The position numbers were made by a program, and so were the translations under genes. Source: Centropus unirufus (lineage: Eukaryota > Chordata > Aves > Cuculiformes > Centropidae). Taken from it: a stretch of 64,000 nucleotides of DNA. The notes beneath the pieces are model-generated. The model did not search any database. It was not told where the DNA came from and saw only the letters and a program-made list of their open reading frames with translations. The stretch is from contig VYZI01000184.1 in assembly GCA_013397695.1 (NCBI GenBank), forward strand, positions 324,174 through 388,173, written 5' to 3'. Below, piece by piece: positions 26,601 through 37,388 of this stretch (position 1 is its first letter; each line of letters opens with the position of its first letter).

Positions 26601-28859
26601 TACCACAAAGCAGTGCTGCTTTATGTTGGGACAAGTGCCTGAATAATTTGCATTGTTATCTACATTTTTTTAGCGTAGCATTTTTACAGTGATTTTTCCT
26701 GCAAGTCTCAATGTGGACATGCACACTTCAGAAACAAGTCCCCTTTTTTGGTTTTTGTTTGAATTTTTTTTTTCTTTTAAATCCCAATTTCTAAGTTGTT
26801 TCACTGTTATGAAAAGAAAACTTCTTTTTTTTTTCTCATATTCTTTTTTTGTGAATTTGAAGGTTTTGCATCAGGAAGCTTTCATCAATAAATGATATAG
26901 AATATATGTTTTCAAACACATTATTACTGTGATAGGATGTACAGCTGCAGCAGGTGCACAGTGAAAACAGTTTGGGAAATTCAAGTATTACATCTCTTTG
27001 GAGGGTGACCCAGATTTTCATGGTGGCTGCATCCAGTCTCTGTTTTTAAAGAGCAGTCACTTCACAGCTAGGTACTCCATTTATGCATAATCTGGTTTTG
27101 GTCGGGTTTTTCTGGGTTCCTAGAGGACAACACCATTCTTTTTTCTCTTGGGCTCTGCAAGGAAAATGCTGAGATTAGTTTTTCTGTCTGTTGTAGTGTA
27201 TGATAAAGTTCAATATGATAAATCATGAGACCCCCACATACTGAAAGCGTTAGGTAATGCATTGTGCTCCCTATCTTGGAATTCAGAAAGCAATTCTCTC
27301 TAGTACATTTATCAAATTTGGGATTGTTTTTCTCACCTGTTCACTCGCAACATTAAACATGTTCTCAGTCCTCAGGAAATCTATCTCATGTAAGCAGTTA
27401 TTAAGGTCAAGCACACTTTTCTCCTGTCTTCCATTGGAAAAATTGTGTAGCCAGGAGATCACTGCTAAATATTTTCCTAATGATTTTTAAAATCAGTTAT
27501 GGTATTACGAGGAGTTCAGAATTTCTGTAGCCTTAACCATTAACCTAGAATCTGATATCTGTTGATGACTGCAATCATGAGGAGATAATATAATTTTTTT
27601 TGAAGATGAATTCCTTCAAAAATGGTACTGGAATTTTCTAATAAAGTGCCTGGATTGTCCAACTACGTTTTTCCAGGCACCGCTAATAAATACATCGAGT
27701 TCAAATAAATGCCAAGGGACCTCATGTGCATGCATATTCGGGTAAATGCAATCTAGCCTGGGTAGCCACAGTCTGCCTGGTGAGCTTTTCAAGAGGACCC
27801 AGCTACTGCATCCCTTTGCCATCCCACTTGTGAGAAAATGAGGAGGGCAGTATCATGAGCTAACTGGGAATTGGAGGATTGCTCCTAGCAACAGGGATTG
27901 TTTTCTAAATGTGCTTACATCACTGCCTTGCATGACAGAACACTACCTACAAAGGGTATTTTTGGCCATGTATGTCTGAGAATTAACCCTACCCCTTGGA
28001 AGCAAAATAGTTGATATTGTGACCCTACTTTATCAGAGCTAACTGCCTCTTCCATTCTGGCTATAGATTTACAAGGGAATCTCTCAGTTACTGAATGCAT
28101 CGCTGTTAAGAACATGTAATTTCCAAAGGTGGGGAAACGCCCTTCAAAGATGAAATTCAGAATTCTGGTCCCAGTGCAGGTTGAGGAGGGGTCGTTCTGG
28201 TGCCACCAGTGCCAATGGTACACCCTTCTACTCTCTCTGCAGATGAGACTTGACCTAATTTATGCATTTTGATGTCAGCAGGAATGGTTCTGGCTCTCTT
28301 CTCTATTTTAAAACAGCTAATATTTGAAAAAAAAAAAAACCAGAAAAAAAAAGAAAATTGAAAAATGAACCCATGAACATTAGGATAGACCAAATTACAT
28401 CTGTTATTTGTTATGATACAGAAACAATCTTCTTTTCAAAATGGTGTAATCTAAAAAGCATTCTGCAGACTTCTAATTATTGTTCTTATGTACAAATTCA
28501 TAAGAAATGCTGTTACTGGAGTTAGCAGCCTCTGAAAGCAGAAGTTTATTAAAAAATATTGTAAAATTCCTATTTCATTGAGGTATGTGTCTTCAGCACT
28601 AAAGTAAATTAACAACTTGGAGTGTTCAAGACTTTCATCCTTAGGTCCTATTTTACATATTTACAAAACCATGGAGAGGGAAAACTCGATAATATAATGC
28701 CAAGTATTCTATGTTTGCTTTCTCATATACATGATTGAAATGTGATGTTTGTGATAATGTGAAATTTACTGCCAGGCTTGTTTTTCATTTTGCTTGTTTG
28801 GTTTTGTTTTTAATATTAAATCAGTGTTAAAGATCATTTTTTCACTGTTTTAATTTCAG

Positions 28860-28892
28860 ATTTGGATTCTCTAACAGGGCATGCATTTCCAG
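28860..28892 (+). other. Candidate 33-bp microexon (weak)
   Basis: A pyrimidine-rich acceptor (ending TTTTAATTTCAG) and a consensus donor (CCAG then GTAAAG) bracket 33 bp. One frame reads LDSLTGHAFP and can join a second exon-like segment beginning at 29044. I do not recognise the peptide as any protein. Splice-site-like pairs are frequent by chance in AT-rich DNA, so this is a hypothesis and not a gene call. Confidence 0.2.
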
Positions 28893-29043
28893 GTAAAGTG
28901 GACAGTTAGATTAGATTATGTTCATTTGTTTGTTTTATGTTGAATTTTCTTGGTGGGGAGGGAGGGTAAAGTATAATTGTGTGCTTCTGACAGCAGTTTG
29001 TTACATGTTGTTGTTGTACTGTTATGCTTTCTTTATATTTCAG

Positions 29044-29109
29044 ATCAATGGAGAAGAGATAGTTATTACATGCAGTAGTTTAAAGAATAGAATTGAAAAT
29101 CTGCTTTAA
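29044..29109 (+). other. Candidate terminal exon (weak)
   Basis: A good acceptor (GCTTTCTTTATATTTCAG) precedes a frame that stays open for 21 codons (INGEEIVITCSS, then LKNRIENLL) to TAA at 29107-29109. If joined to 28860-28892 in its open frame it instead reads DQWRRDSYYMQ and stops at 29076-29078. An ATTAAA polyadenylation-like signal follows at 29133-29138. No homologue is known to me, and it could be a chance arrangement. Confidence 0.2.
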
Positions 29110-29218
29110 ATGTTAACTGTAGTATTTTCAATATTAAACAAATCAAGAGGAGTGGGGGAGAAGCATTATTGCAAAATACCAAATTCCAGTGAAATTATTT
29201 AAAGTTAGTTCAAACCTA

Positions 29219-29281
29219 ATTTCTCTAAGGAAATAAAGAATTTCTCTAAGGAAAAAAAATATTTCTCTAAGGAAATAAAAA
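29219..29281 (+). repeat. Tandem repeat, three 21-bp units
   Basis: Three head-to-tail copies each begin ATTTCTCTAAGG followed by an A-rich half (29219-29239, 29240-29260, 29261-29281). The 12-bp core is identical in all copies while the A-rich half varies, and an A run follows. This is a small minisatellite that could vary in copy number. Confidence 0.92.
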
Positions 29282-31734
29282 AAAAAGACCCTTCCTGGTA
29301 GCACTTAAGGAAAGTTGAGATTCAAGAAAAACAAGATTTATTTTCCAGCTCTCTTACTAGAAATGTATAGGAAACAGGTTTTGAACAGTAAGACCATCAT
29401 TTTCAGTAAAAACTATTATGTTGGTTCGCTGAATACTACTGTACACATCCATTTTTTAGGCTGTGTGGAAATTAAAAAAAGTCCACTCAATTATAAATTC
29501 CAGAATCTTACAACTATAATTACTTAATTAAAATATTTTTAGTTGGGAATTTTTTAGCAGAAATATAAGAGCAGAGAATTTGATGCTCAGTGATCGCATG
29601 AACTTCTGTGCTACTCAAATAAAAATTTTGGCACAGTGGGAATATAAATGAGCACTCTGTAAGATAAGGTAAATCTTCTCTGCAGCAAATGTGCGGATCC
29701 TTTCTCTGCTCAAAATTCTCTTGAATAATTCTTCAAATGAACAGATTGTGAAAACTATGGGAAAATTGTTGTATTCCTGAGAGATTTAGTTAAAAATTGT
29801 GGTGATATTTATCGTCGGAACAAAATCGATCTTTATTATGTAATTGGCTTCTAATGTGTCAATTGTATAATATAATATTCCTCCTTCAGTTTTTGTTTCA
29901 AAGAGTATTCTTTAAAAATCATGGGACAGTGGATGCTTTTGAGGTTTTCCAAGCATTCCTGCATTGTGGGCAGGAGATGTGCTCTAAGATCTGAGTCTGT
30001 CAGAGCTCTTTGTACACCGATACAGCAGCAGAGCACTTGATGTCTGAGATGTTAGAGGACTGTAAGTGCTGATTTTGCCATTTTCATCACAGATGAGGAG
30101 AAGGATTCTGAGTAGGTTAGTCTGAGGAATACCCATGGAATAATGTTACGGCTCACTTGCACCACCGTGTAAATATGATCTTCACAATTTCTGTCCAATA
30201 CATGCATGTATCACCAATACAGACTTTGAGACAAGTAGTATCACTGCATCTTTCTTTTATTTCTCCTTTGTAACAATTAAGACTGCTTCTTTTTTTTCCA
30301 TTAATATGTTCTGTTACTGGATAGTGCTATCAGTGTGTCCCATTCTCGCTTTAAAATATGATAATCTTGACATAATGATAATGACCCATACTAACATGAG
30401 AACTTTATGCTAATATGTATGCTTCAGAATTATGGCAAAGAGGAATCATCCTAATTCTGCATGGAGAATGTCTTGAATTGCAGGGCAGGTGAATTATGAG
30501 CCTGCATTTCATTCCAGGTGTAGCTGTGCACACCACCATCAATGGACTATTATTTACCACAGACAGAAATATCTTTGAATCTAACTCACTGTCAAAGGGG
30601 TTGCTGGAGGTTGCTGACAAGAATAAAAGCCTGGAAATGTAGACTTGACTTAAATAAATCTTTATTTGGAGACTCCCAGGATGGACATGCCGCTGTGCAG
30701 CTCAAAGAAATCACTAGAGAGCCCATTTCTCATTTTATGCTTTATTTGACAGAGACACACTCTTTTCACACAAACTGTAAAACCATCAGAAAGTCCTGTC
30801 TTGTCTGCAGCTTTAATTGCATTTAATAATTGTCATGACAGTAGTCTGCTAAAATAGTGCATGTTGTATAGTTACGGATGTAGCTACGTTAAGCACAAGT
30901 TTATAATTCTACTGGAAAATACAGAAAGCTAAATCCATCCTGATACCGGTGTGTAAACACGATAACTCTAGTTAAGCTAACGAGTGTTAATTTTCTGGAG
31001 ACAGAAAAGATCAAGGTGTTACTTACGCTTCTTCAATAGCAATTAGTTAATTAGATGAGATATGTCTGGATGACCTTAGAGTATTAACAGGTGATTTGGA
31101 TCTCACACTGAACAAACAGAAAACAAGCTAAATTGAGATTTCTATTTATCTCACCTTGGGGAAAAGCTTTCCCTTTGAGCCAATCCAGCAAGGTTCATTA
31201 ATTAGGCCTCTAAGGGTATGGTGATCCAATAGTTTTTCATTCGACCCTTTGACAGTGCTCTGCACCAAGAAATGACCCCTTTCCAAATGTCCCTCAGCTG
31301 GCTCCGTGCAATGCTGAGTGGGTGCTAATGCCAGGCCCTTAGGTGGACACACAGGTCAAACCTGGTTCTGCGCTGACCTAAGGACACAGTTCCCAGGTCA
31401 GAGGTGGTTTGCACCAAGGTGCTTCAAATTCAAAGCGTGTTCCCATTAGGATCTGACTGCTTGGTGCATTTCAGGTGAAGAAAAAGTACTTTCCCTATCA
31501 ACACTGTCCACTGCATCAGCTCCCACTGTGCTTTTTGTAGACATGGGCAATTTCTTCTACTCCAGAGACAGATCAGGATATAAACCACACCAAGTATCTG
31601 TCCGGTTTTTATGTGAAAGGAAAAAGAAATTCTTTATAACCCTTGCAGTTGATCAGCTGAAACCCTAAAGTATGAGATTTGATTATAGTCATTGTCTTAA
31701 TGCAGAGCTGCAAGTGTTATGGGCATGTTGAGAA

Positions 31735-32020
31735 CTTCCAGAAGCTGGATTAAAGCATCTCTTTTACAATGATATCTAATCTCGTCCTAAAGCTCCAAGC
31801 CATGGCGAGTCCACCAGCTCCCCTGGTAAGCCGTTCCAATATTTGATTACCCATAGTGCTAGGAAATTGCAATGTTGTGGAAAGGTTGAATTTGTCTCAT
31901 TTCAGCTGCCAGTCTTCCTTTTGCAATGCCTTTGTCCATAAGACTGAAAAGTCTCCCTTTTTCAAATATGTTTTCTAAACAAGTGTCTATGAAAAAATTT
32001 ATTATTTGCACTCACCAATT
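31735..32020 (-). mobile_element. Ancient CR1 LINE fragment, antisense
   Basis: Antisense similarity to an old turtle/crocodile/bird type of CR1: TGATATCTAATCTCGTCC, GCGAGTCCACCAGCTCCCC, CGTTCCAATATTTGATTACC, TTGAATTTGTCTCATTTCAG, TGCCAGTCTTCC, GCAATGCCTTTGTCCATAAG and ACTGAAAAGTCTCCC. The order of blocks is preserved over about 230 bp and fades rightward. It represents the 3' part of ORF2 and is heavily eroded. The subfamily cannot be fixed by eye. Confidence 0.82.
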
Positions 32021-35000
32021 GAAAAGCCTGTGCACACAGAGGATTGTGCACCTTTTCTGGCTGTGCCATCTGGCCTAATGAAGGTATTGTTTTCATCTGC
32101 AAATCTTGAATCTCTCATGCCTTTAGACTATCACAATTTTAACACCCCTATGACTACAAAAAATTTACATGTAGTAGTCAAAGCACCTTTCAACTTTTGT
32201 TCTGGTAAATCGAGTATATTGTACTCTTCAAGGCTCAGACTGTAAGACTGGTCTTCTGACAGCTGTCCCAGGGACTCCCCCCCAAAATGAGTATATATTC
32301 GTGTACAAATTTTGAAAATTCTGTATATATAAGCAAAGTAATTTCTTATTTGGGCATGACACCTCATTTCTCACTCCCTCTTTTTAAGCATTTAGCTGCA
32401 ATTCAAACTCTCAGGTCATGTTACTATGATTGTCTGTGACAAGCAGTCCTAGCAGTGCCCCCAAAATTTAGCCAATAGAATAAGAATGGACAGTTTTCCC
32501 TTGGCTTGATGTGGCTAACATAAAATTAGAAGTGGAAGATAATGCCTTTTATGGCAGCACAAGAAATCTAGTGCATTCCTGGGTGGGTTCATAGTTTGGG
32601 GTGATAATTTTTCCAGAGAGGAAGGAGAATAAGCCAGCATGTGTCTCTGGGGAGGGGGATGAAAAAAAGCCCAACAGATTTCAAAGCCTGTAAAAAGATG
32701 AAATTTCCTCCCAAATTTTTGGGAAGCTGCTAAACAGGTAACATAGTGTTGTCTGTGCCTGTAACCAAAGGCTTTTTTTCAGTGTTCTTAACGAAGCTAT
32801 TCAAATACCAAGAAGCCTTCATAATCCCACCTGACCTTCATGGCAGAACCTTGAGAGATCTGGGTTCCAGGATTATGTGTTTCTATGTGACTGATAAGTC
32901 AAAACTAGCCAGATTATAACAAATTTAAATGCTTCCTTGGGTCTTTGCCTCACACAATAGAATCCCCCATGTTGTAGGTCTAAGTTCTTTTTCTTGGTCT
33001 TCTATTTGTTTGCTTTAAAACACAATTTGGTGACAATAGCTTCTCCAAATTATTGCAGCAGCTTGTCCAGAGCAATTATTTGCTTTCATTACAATATTTT
33101 TTTCCTGGCTACTGAGGAAGAGATGGAATTTAAAACTCTAGCTCTTACTTGAAGGATATGTTATATATTTTGTATTACAGCCTTTGGATAAATGGGTAAA
33201 ACTCCCATGAATATAAAGGCATGCCTGGGGAATCCCTGACTCCCAGGGTAGAGTCCCTAGGGGTGAACTTCTCACTCAGGTTAAGTTCTGTAGCAGCATA
33301 GCTCTTCCATTCCTTGCATTCCTTTTCTGAGCAATAGCCCAGAGATGGGGAATGTCTCTAGCCCAGGTCCCCTTGTAGAAAGAGGGAGTAATAATTGTTA
33401 CATAAAAAAACCAGTCTTGTTTCAGTTCTGTTACTTTTTCTTATTAGATGTGAACTCATTGCAAAGGCACCAAAGTACTTACTGCTACACTGATTTATAC
33501 CCCTTTCAAGTACATCCCTCAAAATGCATCCCTATACAAAATTTCTTACATATAAGAATACACCTTTAATGCAGAAGAGCTCCATGGGGAGGGTAGTTAA
33601 TAGCAGCTGTCTGCTTTGCTTTCCAGTGGCTGTGCAGGGTGCCTGTGAATTCCCGTGCTGCTTCACATCTGTTTGAATTACATGCCACCTGAGTTAGGAA
33701 TCTACAGTAGACAATCCAAATGTATATTTTGCCTCTCTGTTGAATTTTCTTTTAATTCTGCTTTAGCATGGACTTTTTTCTCCTTTCCTTGCTAGTGACA
33801 TAAACTATCCAAACTCTTCAGTGAGATCCACGGGCTGTTTTCATCGTGTTAATAATGAATACTGTTTTGTTGTAATTCATCGAAATAGGCTTGAGATTTT
33901 GCGAAATACCTGTGGCTGGTAATTTATCCTAACATTTCTTCACAGCAGGAGATGCAGTGCTAGATTTCGACTTTTGAATGATTGTTTTTATGTTGTTTTT
34001 GAAAGTCTTATTAATAGTCTAGGGAAAAGATTCCTGTCTTCAGCACTGTTGGTAGACCTAAGACAGAGCATGTGGGAAGAGCTTCTCAGGTCTTTAATAA
34101 CTCGAGCTATGGTAGAAATTTATGTGCAATCCTATGGGACCTGTTTAAAGAAAGAGAGTCTCAAATGCTAATCAAATGTGAACACAAGATATCCATTCTA
34201 ATTCCTGGGTGTATCTCATCAGGGTAATAGCTGATGACCTAATCCTTTTCCAGAAGAATTAACTCTTTGTCCGTATAATGAGCATCATTTCACAGGTTAG
34301 TTAATAGCCTACTGAACCTAGCACTTTCCGACTCACAGATTCGCTCAGTCTAAAAGTTAAATGGACATTTCATTCATTAAACCAGTACTGGGGCTTTTTG
34401 GTTGAAATCAACGTTCATCTGAAAGTGTCTGCTCAGCCATGTTACTGCAGCTACTGTAGCATTTATTTAGCTCAGAAAGTCGCATCTTTATCCTTTTTCT
34501 CTGCCTTTGCCCAGAGCATGTGTAAGGTTGGGTAGAATATTAATGAAGAATGGATGTTTCAGAACAGATAATGCTGAGTGGAATTAAGTCCAAGACTATC
34601 AACAACAGAATATCAAAGCTCAATGTCGTTTGATTAGAGTTGACAGATCTTTAAAAAACAAATTTGGATAAATTGTTATTTCACAGATGCTTTTAGCTAA
34701 TATCCTCTTGATTTGGTCCAAGGAAATGCCTGCCCAGTGAATTGAAGTCTGACTAAATGATTTTTTCTATCCTAATCTCCCTACTGAACTTTAGTGATAT
34801 TATTTTTTATTACATCCAGATCAAAAGGAGCAAGATACTTCAGCTTAGGCTGAATACAAGCTTGATTAAATAAACAAAACAAAAGAACTCAAAACAAAAT
34901 ACAAAATGAAAGCCATCAAACCATGGGGGGGTGGAATATGATGAGCTAGTAAACAAAACCGAACGAAAAAGTCACTGACCGTTGAGCTCCCTTTGTGCTT

Positions 35001-37129
35001 CCCATTCTGTGAAATTCTATGGGCAGCATGCAAAGAGGAAATAAATCTTCTTTCATCTATTGTACTTAATCTGGTAAAGGTCTTATCTGGCTTTATAACA
35101 ATTTTAGTTCCATTAATTTATATTTCTGCGTCTGTCCCTGGACTTTCTTTTTGTCTCAAGTGAAAACTGTGAGGAGAAATCTTGTGTGTGCACTTAGAGT
35201 CTTGATTAGGATTTAACTGCAAAGTTCTGCTGTTCAAAATGTCAGGGTGCCAGATGAACCTGTGGGTTAAAAACACACCAAAGAGAAAAGTCTAGTTTGT
35301 AATTTTGCACTGTCAGGGGGGAAATTAAAATATTATTTCAAATTTATTGATATTAATTTTATGAATTCTTTTATTTCCAAGCTCTTCCAGGCTTCTGGGC
35401 CAGAACAGTTCATGATTTCCCCATCTGGGTTGCTCTGAAGCCTGCCTTTTTTGGGGTGATTTAGCAATGAGAATTGCACATCACTGAGTAAACTTTTCCT
35501 GGGGTCAGGGTGCAGAAGGCATGTGCACTGGGGAAGCCAAGTTGGGGCGTGCACAGCATGGTGGGGTAGCCCTGCTCCAGAGTGCAGACTTAGTCATGGA
35601 GTAATAAAGATGAGAAAACAGAAAAACTAAGAGGAACCATTAAGGAACTTGACAATCCAATTTAATTCTTATACTTAAATATTTATTTCCATGTTTCCAG
35701 TGTCACCTTTTTATTTTCCACTTAAATACATGTAAAACAGAAAAATGAAAGAGAAACAAAATTTACTTGAAAATTTCAAAATTAGAAGGAGCTATATACT
35801 CCATCTTTGAGACAAGGAGTTTCACAGAGACATGTGATACTGGCTCTTGGCTGCATGGTTTTATTTTAATCTCTAGGATTATGTGTTCTTATTTCTTTGG
35901 CTTCTTATGATTTATAGTTGTTCCACACAAGCTGTATAAATAGCTTTTGGTATAGAGGCACAGGTACTGCCAGTCATTTCTTTGCTATTTGTATAACATG
36001 AGTTGTGCAGAGTCTCAATGTATTCTGCACAATTTTTGATCATGTTTAATAACGTGTAAAGTATTTATTTTTTTGCTGTGATTTTATTTAATTCCTTTTT
36101 GTATTTTATTAATTATTGGTTTTATCTGCTATGAGGTACTTCATGTTAAGGGTATAGGATGAATCAGGGTAATTATATACTTCAATTACTACCACCAAAC
36201 AGAATTAAAAGGGAAATTTAAGAAAAAAAAAGCAGCAAACCAGATTTGGACTGAACTACATGCTGCAGAGCGGCATGATCTGTCTCTGCTTTGAAAATAC
36301 ATGAATTCATACCTTGATTTTTCTTTAATTAAACATTTCGTTTTAGAAAAATCTGAAACATAATTATTTAAGAGCTGCAAGGGTAACGGTAATTATGATA
36401 TTGGGTTTGTGAAATTATCCCGAACATTCTATTAAGACAGCAATTTTTCTAAACTGTCATGAAACTATTTTTTCTCTGTGTGTAGCCTGTGATGCTGCTA
36501 GACATTATTTTGAACCTATTATGCTGCAAAACATCTTTAATAGCCCCAATACTTCATAATGTTAAGAGAAACAGGTCAAATGAAGACTCTGATGTGTTAA
36601 GGTCACCCAAAAGAAATAAATTCAGATGTTTTAAACTAATTCTCTAGCCCATAAGAACTCATATGAAGAAAGATATTAAATTGGAATTATAGCCAAAGGC
36701 AAATCCTTAAGCAGGATAATTTAGATTTTGAATTGAAAAGAGGACAACCATGTTGGCTCAGGGCATAAAATTGACATTAATCAGCTGAAGTGTAGAGTTT
36801 TTATAGCTTCTGACATGTCTATGAAGTATTGTGTATAGCTATTGAGCTTTCCATTGTAGTTACTGTTAAAAGCTTTCTTGTTCTAATTTTGCACTAGATC
36901 TTGCATTTCTTCAGAAAGAAGCTGACTGTTTTCTCTATGACACTCTCAGGAGTAAAAGGAGTTGCCTTAAAGTTGAGACCAAAGCCTGACAACCACAAAT
37001 TAAAGCTTGACTTCTTGCAGACTTTGCCTCCTCACTCAAAACCCATCTCCTTCGATTTCCTCCATTTTCAGAACATGCTTTAAATGTAAACTTTTTCACA
37101 GCTAAATATAAAAAAACTTTTTAGTAGAT
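32021..37129. other. Non-coding stretch, nothing recognised
   Basis: About 5 kb of AT-rich DNA without a recognisable gene, repeat family or RNA. Open frames are under 80 codons. A G run lies near 34925-34931. Some parts may be conserved regulatory DNA, but that cannot be judged from one sequence. Confidence 0.6.
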
Positions 37130-37388
37130 CTGTTGCAATAGGACCAGGGGTAATGGTTTTAAACCACAGAAGTTAAGACTAGATATTAGGAAGAAATTTT
37201 TCACACTGAGGGTGGTGAAGCACTGGAACAGGTTGCCCAGAGAGGCTGTAGATGGAAATATTTAAGATTGGGGTGGATGGAGCACTGAACAACCTGATCT
37301 GGTTAAAAATGTTCCTGCTTATTGCAGGGAAGTTGGACTAGGTGACCTCTAAAGGTCTCTTCCAACCTAAACCATTCTATGATTGTGT
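37130..37388 (+). mobile_element. CR1 LINE 3' end, sense orientation
   Basis: Sense CR1: AATAGGACCAGGGGTAATGG, ACTAGATATTAGGAAGAAAT, GAGGGTGGTGAAGCACTGG, AACAGGTTGCCCAGAGAGGC, ACAACCTGATCTGG, TTGGACTAGGTGACCTCTAA, CTTCCAACCTAAACC, ending ATTCTATGATTGTGTGA. Similarity is good throughout, suggesting a comparatively young copy. It is about 260 bp and starts in the last codons of ORF2, so it is severely 5'-truncated and inert. Confidence 0.93.

Larger units (their letters stand above)
23666..31734. other. Non-coding stretch with one exon-like spot
   Basis: About 8 kb of AT-rich sequence. No gene is established. It contains the exon-like pair at 28860-29109, the 21-bp triple repeat at 29219-29281 and a 13-base A run (28327-28339). 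Open frames of 60-100 codons occur on both strands without motifs. The part from about 31170 to 31470 is somewhat richer in G and C but matches nothing I recognise. Confidence 0.6.
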
